Of a DNA stretch of 64,000 nucleotides, positions 12,101 to 24,400 are shown one piece after another. Within the stretch, counting starts at the first letter, position 1; each line of letters starts with the position of its first letter. This DNA comes from Oscarella lobularis (Eukaryota; Porifera; Homoscleromorpha; Homosclerophorida; Oscarellidae), in the NCBI RefSeq assembly GCF_947507565.1, contig NC_089193.1:1236325-1300324 (forward strand), written 5' to 3'. The position numbers and the translations under genes were made by a program. The notes under the pieces are model-generated. The model made no database searches. It was not told where the DNA came from and worked only from the letters and a program-made list of their open reading frames with translations.

Positions 12101-12353
12101 GGTGTATCTATTTAGCTCGATGCACAATTATTTGCGAATTACTCGGATACTGAAGAGTCTTGGCGAATTGGGCTACGAACATCTGAAAGCGCCCTTCGTT
12201 CGATTTTGCATTGACGAGGCATTTGAGACTGGGAAGCTCTGGGGCGTTCGTCGAAGCTGCACCGATTATTGGGTTTACGTCATTCGCGACGACGGTGAAC
12301 GAAAAGACCTTTTGCTTTTGATAGACCAGTACAAACGTGGCGGTAAGAAATAA
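9150..12353 (+). CDS. OGFR: OGFR-family protein with acidic N-terminal half
   Basis: Nine exons: 9150..9858, 9974..10188, 10238..10345, 10540..10612, 10667..10745, 10798..10864, 10931..11027, 11076..11127, 12116..12353, giving 545 residues. Residues 1-308 are low-complexity, acidic, rich in Glu/Lys/Ser, and contain an internal duplication (two blocks each with PSSE, EPESK, GEPE and EAMDT). Residues 309-540 match the OGFR conserved region: GYP, FYFNKI, HGYIQWLFPTREGGMNW, YKLMLDFYGM, RAHNYQRRF, ITRILKSLGELGYEHLKAP, and GVRRSCTDYW. In vertebrates this family is the nuclear-associated opioid growth factor receptor; the ligand here is unknown and the name reflects the family only. Exon 3 holds three tandem 18-bp units. 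No signal peptide or membrane segment is present. Next gene starts 84 bp after the stop. Confidence 0.88.
9859..9973 (+). other. OGFR intron 1 with three tandem donor-like repeats
   Basis: This 115-nt intron carries TGTGAGT at 9858, 9901 and 9951, each followed by a similar AT-rich tract. TGAGTAATTTT pairs with AAAATTACTCA just downstream, and a second TGAGTAATT/AATTACTCA pair follows, so two hairpins can form. Only the first donor keeps the frame open; the others would add a Cys-Glu-stop. Confidence 0.6.
11128..12115 (+). other. OGFR intron 8, 988 nt, no coding content seen
   Basis: The donor GTATGT follows exon 8 and the acceptor TTTAG precedes the TCGATGCACAAT exon, joining an AG|C serine codon in the middle of the OGFR conserved region. 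At 988 nt it is 15-20 times longer than its neighbours. It contains no reading frame that resembles a protein. It holds the hairpin at 11710-11780, a short AGTGCC/GGCACT stem near 11170, and otherwise unremarkable sequence. Confidence 0.7.
11710..11780 (+). other. Intronic hairpin, pre-miRNA-sized
   Basis: AGCGTTTCCA at 11710-11719 pairs perfectly with TGGAAACGCT at 11771-11780. Inside it, CTATC/GATAG, TAGC/GCTA and GAGC/GCTC nest in order around an ATGA loop, giving about 23 paired bases in a 71-nt rod. It lies on the sense strand of the OGFR intron. It could be a structured RNA, a precursor of a small RNA, part of a SINE, or chance; I cannot tell which. Confidence 0.35.
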
Positions 12354-12356
12354 CCT

Positions 12357-12362
12357 AATAAA
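12357..12362 (+). promoter_or_regulatory. Polyadenylation signal AATAAA for the OGFR gene
   Basis: A canonical AATAAA begins four bases after the TAA stop, implying a very short 3' UTR. The next gene's ATG is at 12438. Confidence 0.6.
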
Positions 12363-12437
12363 TGACACGTGATGAATTGTGCGAGCTCTGATTGGCTCGA
12401 TCGCGTGCATTGTTTAGACTCTCCCCTCAGGGCCGAC

Positions 12438-15400
12438 ATGAGCGTTCGCGCCTTGGGCCTTCTGCTCGGCTTTGCCGCGCTTCTGCGCTTCGCGCGCGCG
12501 TGTCCTCCCGCCTGCGTCTGCTTCTCGACGAGCGCGACGGGCTATCGCGTCGACTGCACGGAGCAAAGGCTCACCGAAGTTCCCGCAGACATTCCGGCGA
12601 ACGTGACGTACCTGTACGGCTTCGCGAACCGCCTTATCGCGTGCAGAATACGCGCACGACTAGTAGGGACTTGTATTTAGGGACTTGAGCGACAATTACA
12701 TCGACGTTCTTCGTCTCGGCTCACTCGATCGATTCCCCTCGCTGATCCAGCTGTGAGTCGCGCGCGGGACGCAATGCGATTTTTGTTGGAGTTGCTCCAA
12801 AGGGACTTGTCTAAGAATGGACTGAAGAATGTCGACGAAGGCGTATTTGCAAATTTGAGCAAATTGGAAACTTTGTAAAAGGGCTATCTGATAATTTCAA
12901 ACTGTGTCATACTTTTTTGAGTAGGAGATTATTTTATACCAAAATTCGAGAAATCAACGAGCACTTTTTGGAGGGGCTCACCAGTTTGAAAAGACTGTGA
13001 GCAGTGATGCATTTTTTATTACTTGTCTAATTGTGTTATAACAGCGAAGCGTATGGATCTACCATTTCTGTCGTTCATCCCAATAGTTTTCGATCTTTGC
13101 TGGCAGTGGAGAAAATGTAAATGTTGACAAGCCAGTCTCCTGTATTCGAATGTTCTCTTTTAGCGACCTAAGTCAAAACAATTTAAAATTGATTGACAGT
13201 CACACGTTTGTGGGCCTTCCAGCGCTGAAGCAAATGTAGGACAATCTGCATTGAGCACATCGTCCTATATGTATACTGTTAGAAATCTCAATGATAATCG
13301 TATTAAAACCCTTCGACTCGCATCCTTTATGAATCTTCACAATTTGACAACAGTGTTAGCTTTTCCTCCTATTGATTTCATATGTACCAGTGTTCATTTC
13401 TTCACGTAGGTTTCTATCGGGAAATCGGCTCACAACGATCAAACAGGGAACGTTCATTGCAACTTCAAAGCTAAGAACGATGTTAGTAAAGGGAATCGTC
13501 TGATAGGATTTTCTAATACCATCTCAACTACAAAACTCGTTCAATTTTTTTCTTTTAGGTACTTGAAAGACAATCTCTTCACTTGCGACTGCGACATCTT
13601 ATGGATTCACCAGTTCGTCGTCGAACGCGATCTTCCCGACGTCATCTGTCATAAACCAGCTCAGCTGCGAAACCGACTCTTCATCCATCTCACCAAAGTG
13701 GACATATGCGGTGCAGAGAACACAAAGAGAGGAAAATCGCTCTCCGCGCTTTACATTTTCCATTAGGAGGGCCCGAGTTCTATGCTCAGCCCATGCCGTC
13801 GATGTATTCTCGATTGAACGCCACCGTCGGTCTCGTCTGCGGCGCCATCGGCACGCCGCATCCGGAAATATTTTGGTCGTTCGAAAACAAGTCCATAGCG
13901 AACGATCCTCGCTTTTCCGTCACCTATTCGGGCGACTTGATCGTACACAACGTCACGTTGGAGGACTCGGGAACGTACTACTGCACGGCAATGAGTCGAG
14001 CAGGCGTGGTGGTTGCTAGGGGAGATCTTGTAGTTGGAGGTGCTCTAGAGGAAGACCCTTTGGAAATTTGAATTTTCACTTTTTTATTATAGATGTTCCT
14101 CGTTTCAACGGTGTCACTAACGATTTCACTGAGATTGGCGTGTCCCTTGGACAGCCGGCGTCGCTGCGATGCGAACTGACCGCCAATCCGAAGCCCGTTT
14201 TCAAGTGGTTCTTCGAAGGCGCTCCCGTCGCTGACTGGATGAACGAGCGATTGCTCGAGATGGGTAACGTTCTTATTGTAACCGACGTTAGGAACGCCGA
14301 CGCTGGACGATACATGTGCACGGCGGATAATCGGATTGGAATTGCATCGCAGGAATTTATACTGACACTGAACGGTAAAGAGAACGAGTGTCGTAGTATT
14401 GCATTCTATTTGTATTTTGTTTTCTAGAGCCCCCGGTTGTGCGTACTCCCCTGTCTAATGCTTGGTATCCGACTGGAGCCAACGTGACCTTGCTGTGTCC
14501 TATACGCGGTTTTCCCTCTCCTCAAGTGACGTGGTACATCGACGGGGTCACGATAACTGGCGACAAGGAAGCCGAAGAGAAAGTCTCACCGACTGAGCTC
14601 GTACTGACGAACGCGATACAAAACGCCACGGAGAACGCTACAGTGCCGTCGACTCCAACAGCGATTCCAACGTCGCAGATTCCAACCTCCGCCGCGCCGA
14701 TTCCGACTCCGACTTCGGCTCCGCCGACGAATTGTACCGTGCAAAATTGCTCGTTGTTAAATTCTACGGGGGAACTCTCCGGTGACGGCGACGGCGACTT
14801 TGTTTTTGCAACGTCGATGCCACCGTCGCCGGCAGCGCACAGTCAACGTTTTCTCCGTCGTAACGGAATTCTCGAAATACGAAACATTCAGCCGAGCGAT
14901 AGCGGCAACTACAGGTGCGATGCCGTCAATTCGGTCGGACAGACAAGCACGTCCTCTTACATATCAGTCGGAGGCAAGATACGCGCACTTGAGCAGATAA
15001 TAAAATAAGTCTCGTATTCTATATAAGGCTATGGTCGTCCCGTCGTTGTCGTCGATTCGCCGACGGTGACGGCGTTGGCGGGCTGTACGGCGATAATGCG
15101 CTGCAATGCGACCGGAACTCCCGATCCGGACGTCGCCTGGCTGTTCGACTCGCAGACTCTCGATCTATTCGTGCCGGGTCAGCGTCGTTTCGTCAGTCCG
15201 TCGTCGAGCGAACTCGTCGTCACGGAAGTGAGCGTCGACGACGAGGGCTACTACGAGTGTCGAGCGAAAAACATCGCGGGAACGTCGACAGAAAGCGTTC
15301 GTCTTTTAGTGCTAAGTAAGATTACTAATGGAACGATACGCGTTAAAAGATGCATCTCTTGTGGAAGAGAAGCTAAGTGATGTCTAATTGCGTATAACTC

Positions 15401-18400
15401 GGTAAAAAATCTCCATACGATAATTGATTAATTGATGTATTCTCTACAAAGATTAGGCCCTCAATTTAATATTTTGGCTCTAAGAATTAAAGATTTGGCC
15501 TTCAATTAAATATTTAGGCTCTAAGAATCAAAGATTAGGCCCTCAATTTAATATTTAGGCCCCAAAAATCAAAGATTAGGCCCTCAATTTAATATTTAGG
15601 CTTTGAGAATTAGAGATGAGGCCTTCAATTAAATATTTAGGCCCTAGGAATCAAAGATTAGGCCCTCAATTTAATATTTAGGCCCTAAGGATCAAAGATT
15701 AGGCCCTCAATTTAATATTGAGGCCCTAAGAATCAAAGATTAGGCCCTCAATTTAATATTTAGGCCCTAAGAATCAAAGATTAGGGCCTCAATTTAATAT
15801 TTAGGCCCTAAGAATCAAAGATTAGGCCCTCAATTTAAAATATAGGCTTTGAGAATTAGAGATTAGGTCTTCAATTAAATATTTAGGCCCTAGGAATCAA
15901 AGATTAGGCCCTCAATTTAATATTTAGGCCCTAAGGATCAAAGATTAGGCCCTCAATTTAATATTGAGGCCCTAAGAATCAAAGATTAGGCCCTCAATTT
16001 AATATTGAGGCTCTGGGAATCAAAGATCAGGCCCTCAATTTAGTATTTAGACCCTGAGAATCAAAGATTAGGCCGTGAATTTAAAATTTAGGCTTTGAGA
16101 ATTAAAGATTAGGCCCTCAATTTAATATTTCGGCCCAAAGAATCAAAGATTAGGCCCTCAATTTAATATTTAGGCCCTAAGAATCAAAGATTAGGGCCTC
16201 AATTTAATATTTAGGCCCTAAGAATCAAAGATCAGGTCCTCAATTTAATATTTAGGCCCTAAGAATCAAAGATTAGGCCCTCAATTTAATATTTTGGCTC
16301 CAAAAATCAAAGATTAGGCCCTCAATTTAATATTTAGGCTTTAAGAATTAAAGATTAGGCTCTCAATTTAATATTTAGGCCCTAAGGATCAAAGATTAGG
16401 CCCTCAATTTAATATTGAGGCCCTAAGAATCAAAGATTAGGCCCTCAATTTAAAATATAGGCTTTGAGAATTAGAGATTAAGCCTTCAATTAAATATTTA
16501 GGCCCTAGGAATCAAAGATTAGGCCCTCAATTTAATATTTAGGCCCTAAGGATAAAAGATTAGGCCCTCAATTTAATATTGAGGCCCTAAGAATCAAAGA
16601 TTAGGCCCTCAATTTAATATTGAGGCTCTGGGAATCAAAGATCAGGCCCTCAATTTAGTATTTAGGCCCTAAGAATCAAAGATTAGGCCCTCAATTTAAT
16701 ATTGAGGTCCTAAGAATCAAAGATTAGGCCCTCAATTTAATATTTAGGCCCTAAGGATCAAAGATTAGGCCCTCAATTTAATATTGAAGCTCTAATAATC
16801 AAAGATTAGGTCCTCAATTTAATATTGAGGCTCTGGGAATCAAAGATCAGGCCCTCAATTTAGTATTTAGACCCTGAGAATCAAAGATTAGGCCCTGAAT
16901 TTAAAATTTAGGCTTTGAGAATTAAAGATTAGGCCCTCAATTTAATATTTCGGCCCAAAGAATCAAAGATTAGGCCCTCAATTTAATATTTAGGCCCTAA
17001 GAATCAAAGATTAGGGCCTCAATTTAATATTTAGGCCCTAAGAATCAAAGATCAGGTCCTCAATTTAATATTTAGGCCCTAAGAATCAAAGATTAGGCCC
17101 TCAATTTAAAATATAGGCTTTGAGAATTAGAGATTAGGCCTTCAATTAAATATTTAGGCCGTAGGAATCAAAGATTAGGTCCTCAATTTAATATTTAGGC
17201 CCTAAGGATCAAAGATTAGGCCCTCAATTTAATATTGAGGCCCTAAAAATCAAAGATTAGGCCCTCAATTTAATATTGAGGCTCTGGGAATCAAAGATCA
17301 GGACCTCAATTTAGTATTTAGGCCCTAAGAATCAAAGATTAGGCCCTCTATTTAATATTTAGGCCCTAAGGATCAAATATTAGGCCCTCAATTTAATATT
17401 TTGGCTCTAAGAATTAAAGATTAGGCCTTCAATTAAATATTTATGCCCTAAGAATCAAAGATTGGGCCCTCAATTTAATATTTAGGCCCCAAAAATCAAA
17501 GATTAGGCCCTCAATTTAATATTTAGGCTTTAGGAATCAAAGATTAGGCTCTCAATTTAATATTTAGGCCCTAACAATCAAAGATTAGGCCCTCAATTTA
17601 ATATTTAGGCCCTAAGGATCAAAGATTAGGCCCTCAATTTAATATTTTGGGTCTAAGAATTAAAGATTAGGCCTTCAATTAAATATTTAGGCCCTAAGAA
17701 TCAAAGATTAGGCCCTCAATTTAATATTTAGGCCCCAGAAATCAAAGATTAGGCCCTCAATTTAATATTTAGGCTTTAAGAATTAAAGATTAGGCTCTCA
17801 ATTTAATATTTAGGCCCTAAGGATCAAAGATTAGGCCCTCAATTTAATATTGAGGCCCTAAGAATCAAAGATTAGGTCCTCAATTTAATATTGAGGCTCT
17901 GCGAATCAAAGATCAGCCTTCAATTTAGTATTTAGGCCCTAAGAATCAAAGATTAGGCCCTCAATTTAATATTTAGGCCCTAAGGATCAAAGATTAGGCC
18001 CTCAATTTAATATTTTGGCTCTAAGAATTAAAGATTAGGCCTTCAATTAAATATTTAGGCCCTAAGAATCAAAGATTAGGTCCTCAATTTAATATTTTGG
18101 CTCTAAGAATTAAAGATTAAGCCTTCAATTAAATATTTAGGCCCTAAGAATCAAAGATCAGGCCCTCAATTTAATATTGAGGCCCTAAGAATCAAAGATT
18201 AGGCCCTGAATTTAATATTGAGGCCCTAAGAATCAAAGATTAGGCCCTCAATTTAATATTTAGGCCCTAAGGATCAAAGATTAGGCCCTGAATTTAATAT
18301 TGAAGCTCTAATAATCAAAGATTAGGTCCTCAATTTAATATTGAGGCTCTGGGAATCAAAGATCAGGCCCTCAATTTAGTATTTAGACTCTGAGAATCAA

Positions 18401-21400
18401 AGATTAGGCCCTGAATTTAAAATTTAGGCTTTGAGAATTAAAGATTAGGCCCTCAATTTAATATTTCGGCCCAAAGAATCAAAGATTAGGCCCTCAATTT
18501 AATATTTAGGCCCTAAGAATCAAAGATTTGGGCCTCAATTTAATATTTAGGCCCTAAGAATCAAAGATCAGGTCCTCAATTTAATATTTAGGCCCTAAGA
18601 ATCAAAGATTAGGCCCTTAATTTAAAATATAGGCTTTGAGAATTAGAGATTAGGCCTTCAATTAAATATTTAGGCCCTAAGAATCAAAGATTAGGCCCTC
18701 AATTTAATATTTAGGCCCCAGAAATCAAAGATTAGGCCCTCAATTTAATATTTAGGCTTTAAGAATTAAAGATTAGGCTCTCAATTTAATATTTAGGCCC
18801 TAAGGATCAAAGATTAGGCCCTCAATTTAATATTGAGGCCCTAAGAATCAAAGATTAGGTCCTCAATTTAATATTGAGGCTCTGCGAATCAAAGATCAGC
18901 CTTCAATTTAGTATTTAGGCCCTAAGAATCAAAGATTAGGCCCTCAATTTAATATTTAGGCCCTAAGGATCAAAGATTAGGCCCTCAATTTAATATTTTG
19001 GCTCTAAGAATTAAAGATTAGGCCTTCAATTAAATATTTAGGCCCTAAGAATCAAAGATTAGGTCCTCAATTTAATATTTTGGCTCTAAGAATTAAAGAT
19101 TAAGCCTTCAATTAAATATTTAGGCCCTAAGAATCAAAGATCAGGCCCTCAATTTAATATTGAGGCCCTAAGAATCAAAGATTAGGCCCTGAATTTAATA
19201 TTGAGGCCCTAAGAATCAAAGATTAGGCCCTCAATTTAATATTTAGGCCCTAAGGATCAAAGATTAGGCCCTGAATTTAATATTGAAGCTCTAATAATCA
19301 AAGATTAGGTCCTCAATTTAATATTGAGGCTCTGGGAATCAAAGATCAGGCCCTCAATTTAGTATTTAGACTCTGAGAATCAAAGATTAGGCCCTGAATT
19401 TAAAATTTAGGCTTTGAGAATTAAAGATTAGGCCCTCAATTTAATATTTCGGCCCAAAGAATCAAAGATTAGGCCCTCAATTTAATATTTAGGTCCTAAG
19501 AATCAAAGATTAGGGCCTCAATTTAATATTTAGGCCCTAAGAATCAAAGATCAGGTCCTCAATTTAATATTTAGGCCCTAAGAATCAAAGATTAGGCCCT
19601 TAATTTAAAATATAGGCTTTGAGAATTAGAGATTAGGCCTTCAATTAAATATTTAGGCCGTAGGAATCAAAGATTAGGTCCTCAATTTAATATTTAGGCC
19701 CTAAGGATCAAAGATTAGGCCCTCAATTTAATATTGAGGCCCTAAGAATCAAAGATTAGGCCCTCAATTTAATATTGAGGCTCTGGGAATCAAAGATCAG
19801 GCCCTCAATTTAGTATTTAGGCCCTAAGAATCAAAGATTAGGCCCTCAATTTAATATTTAGGCTTTAGGAGTCAAAGATTATGCTCTCAATTTAATATTT
19901 AGGCCCTAACAATCAAAGATTAGGCCCTCAATTTAATATTTAGGCCCTAAGGATCAAAGATTAGGCCCTCAATTTAATATTTTGGCTCTAAGAATTAAAG
20001 ATTAGGCCTTCAATTAAATATTTAGGCCCTAAGAATCAAAGATTAAGCACTTAATTTAATATTTAGGCCCCAAAAATCAAAGATTAGGCCCTCAATTTAA
20101 TATTTAGGCTTTAAGAATTAAAGATTAGGCTCTCAATTTAATATTTAGGCCCTAAGGATCAAAGATTAGGCCCTCAATTTAATATTGAGGCCCTAAGAAT
20201 CAAAGATTAATCTCTCAATTTAATATTTAGGCCCTAAGGATCAAAGATTAGGCCCTCAATTTAATATTTTGGCTCTAAGAATTAAAGATTAGGCCTTCAA
20301 TTAAATATTTAGGCCCTAAGAATCAAAGATTAGGCCCTCAATTTAATATTTACGCCCTAAGGATCAAAGATTAGGCCCTCAATTTAATATTTACTCTCTA
20401 AGAATTAAAGATTAGGCCCTCGATTTAATATTTTGGCTCTAAGAATTAAAGATGAGGCCTTCAATTAAATATTTAGGCCCTAAGAATCAAAGATCAGGCC
20501 CTCAATTTAATATTGAGGCCCTAAGAATCAAAGATTAGGCCCTCAATTTAATATTGAGGCCCTAAGAATCAAAGATTAGGCCCTGAATTTAATATTTAGG
20601 CCCTAAGGATCAAAGATTAGGCCCTCACTTTAATATTTAAGCTCTAATAATCAAAGATTAGGTCCTCTATTTAATATTGAGGCTCTGGGAATCAAAGATC
20701 AGGCCCTCAATTTAGTATTTAGACCCTGAGAATCAAAGATTAGGCCCTCAATTTAATATTTAAGCCCTAAGGATCAAATATTAGGCCCTGAATTTAATAT
20801 TTTGGCTCTAAGAATTAAAGATTAGGCCTTCAATTAAATATTTAGGCCCTAAGAATCAAAGATTAGGCCCTCAATTTAATATTGAAGCTCTAATAATCAA
20901 AGATTAGGTCCTCAATTTAATATTGAGGCTCTGGGAATCAAAGATCAGGCCCTCAATTTAGTATTTAGACCCTGAGAATCAAAGATTAGGCCCTGAATTT
21001 AAAATTTAGGCTTTGAGAATTAAAGATTAGGCCCTCAATTTAATATTTCGGCCCAAAAAATCAAAGATTAGGCCCTCAATTTAATATTTAGGTCCTAAGA
21101 ATCAAAGATTAGGGCCTCAATTTAATATTTAGGCCCTAAGAATCAAAGATTAGGCCCTCAATTTAATATTTAGGCCCCAAAAATCAAAGATTAGGCTCTC
21201 AATTTAATATTTAGGCTTTAAGAATTAAAGATTAGGCTCTCAATTTAATATTTAGGCCCTAAGGATCAAAGATTAGGCCCTCAATTTAATATTGAGGCCC
21301 TAAGAATCAAAGATTAGGCCCTCAATTTAATATTGAGGCTCTGGGAATCAAAGATCAGGCCCTCAATTTAGTATTGAGGCCCTAAGAATCAAAGATTAGG

Positions 21401-24400
21401 CCCTCAATTTAATATTTTGGCTCTAAGAATTAAAGATTAGGCCTTCAATTAAATATTTAGGCCCTAAGAATCAAAGATTAGGCCCTCAATTTAATATTTA
21501 CGCCCTAAGGATCAAAGATTAGGCCCTCAATTTAATATTTACTCTCTAAGAATTAAAGATTAGGCCCTCGATTTACTGTTGAGGCTCTAAGAATCAAAGA
21601 TTAGGCCCTCAATTTAATATTTTGGCTCTAAGAATTAAAGATGAGGCCTTCAATTAAATATTTAGGCCCTAAGAATCAAAGATCAGGCCCTCAATTTAAT
21701 ATTGAGGCCCTAAGAATCAAAGATTAGGCCCTTAATTTAATATTTAGGCCTTAAGAATCAAAGATTAGGCCCTCAATTTAATATTTAGGCTCTAAGGATC
21801 AAAGATTAGGCCCTCAATTTAATATTGAAGCTCTAATAATCAAAGATTAGGTCCTCAATTTAATATTGAGGCTCTGGGAATCAAAGATCAGGCCCTCAAT
21901 TTAGTATTTAGACCCTGAGAATCAAAGATTAGGCCCTCAATTTAATATTTAGGCCCTAAGGATCAAATGTTAGGCCCTCAATTTAATATTGAGGCTCTAA
22001 GAATCAAAGATTAGGCTCTCAATTTAATATTTAGGCTTTAAGAATCAAAGATTAGGCTCTCAATTTAATATTTAGGCCTTAAGAAGCAAAGATTAGGCTC
22101 TCAATTTAAAATTTAGGCTTTAAGAATTAAAGATTAGGCGTTCAATTAAATATTTAGGCCCTAAGAGTCAAAGATTACGCCCTCAATTTAATATTTAGGC
22201 TTTAGGAATCAAAGATTAGGCTCTCAATTTAATATTTGTGCCCTAAGAGTCAAAGATTAGGCCCTCAATTTAATATTTAGGCCCCAAGAGTCAAAGATTA
22301 GCCCCTCAATTTAATATTTAGGCCCTAAGGATCAAAGATTACGCCCTCAATTTAATATTTAGGCTCTAAGAATTAAAGATTAGGCCCACAATTCTACTTT
22401 TAGGCCCTAAGAATCAAAGATTTGGCCCTCAATTTAATATTGAGGCCCTAAGGATCAAAGATTAGGCCCTCAATTTAATATTGAAGCTCTAATAATCAAA
22501 GATTAGGTCCTCAATTTAATATTGAGGCTCTGGGAATCAAAGATCAGGCCCTCAATTTAGTATTTAGACCCTTAGAATCAAAGATTAGGCCCTGAATTTA
22601 AAATTTAGGCTTTGAGAATTAAAGATTAGGCGTTCAATTTAATATTTCGGCCCAAAGAATCAAAGATTAGGCCCTCAATTTAATATTTAGGCCCTAAGAA
22701 TCAAAGATTAGGGCCTCAATTTAATATTTAGGCCCTAAGAATCAAAGATCAGGTCCTCAATTTAATATTTAGGACCTAAGAATCAAAGATTAGGCTCTCA
22801 ATTTAATATTTAGGCTTTAAGAATCAAAGATTAGGCTCTCAATTTAATATTTAGGCCTTAAGAAGCAAAGATTAGGCCCTCAATTTAAAATTTAGGCTTT
22901 AAGAATTAAAGATTAGGCGTTCAATTTAATATTTAGGCTCTAAGAATTAAAGATTAGGCCCACAATTCTACTTTTAGGCCCTAAGAATCAAAGATTTGGC
23001 CCTCAATTTAATATTTAGGCCCTAAGGATCAAAGATTAGGCCCTCAATTTAATATTGAAGCTCTAATAATCAAAGATTAGGTCCTCAATTTAATATTGAG
23101 GCTCTGGGAATCAAAGATCAGGCCCTCAATTTAGTATTTAGACCCTGAGAATCAAAGATTAGGCCCTGAATTTAAAATTTAGGCTTTGAGAATTAAAGAT
23201 TAGGCGTTCAATTTAATATTTCGGCCCAAAGAATCAAAGATTAGGCCCTCAATTTAATATTTAGGCCCTAAGAATCAAAGATTAGGGCCTCAATTTAATA
23301 TTTAGGCCCTAAGAATCAAAGATCATGTCCTCAATTTAATATTTAGGACCTAAGAATCAAAGATTAGGCTCTCAATTTAATATTTAGGCTTTAAGAATCA
23401 AAGATTAGGCTCTCAATTTAATATTTAGGCCTTAAGAAGCAAAGATTAGGCCCTCAATTTAAAATTTAGGCTTTAAGAATTAAAGATTAGGCGTTCAATT
23501 TAATATTTAGGCCCTAAGGATCAAAGATTACGCCCTCAATTTAATATTTAGGCTCTAAGAATTAAAGATTAGGCCCACAATTCTACTTTTAGGCCCTAAG
23601 AATCAAAGATTTGGCCCTCAATTTAATATTTAGGCCCTAAGGATCAAAGATTAGGCTCTCAATTTAATATTGAAGCTCTAATAATCAAAGATTAGGTCCT
23701 CAATTTAATATTGAGGCTCTGGGAATCAAAGATCAGGCCCTCAATTTAGTATTTAGACCCTGAGAATCAAAGATTAGGCCCTGAATTTAAAATTTAAGCT
23801 TTGAGAATTAAAGATTAGGCGTTCAATTTAATATTTCGGCCCAAAGAATCAAAGATTAGGCCCTCAATTTAATATTTAGGCCCTAAGAATCAAAGATTAG
23901 GGCCTCAATTTAATATTTAGGCCCTAAGAATCAAAGATCAGGTCCTCAATTTAATATTTAGGACCTAAGAATCAAAGATTAGGCTCTCAATTTAATATTT
24001 AGGCCCCAAAAATCAAAGATTAGGCCCTCAATTTAGTATTTAGGCTTTAGGAATCAAAGATTAGGCTCTCAATTTAATATGTAGGCCCTAACAATCAAAG
24101 ATTAGGCCCTCAATTTAATATTTAGGCCCTAAGGATCAAAGATTAGGCCCTCAATTTAATATATTGGCTCTAAGAATTAAAGATTATGCCTTCAATTAAA
24201 TATTTAGGCCCTTAGAATCAAAGATTAGGCCCTCAATTTAATATTTAGGCCCCAAAAATCAAAGATTAGGCTCTCAATTTAATATTTAGGCTTTAAGAAT
24301 TAAAGATTAGGCTCTCAATTTAATATTTAGGCCCTAAGGATCAAAGATTAGGCCCTCAATTTAATATTGAGGCCCTAAGAATCAAAGATTAGGCCCTCAA

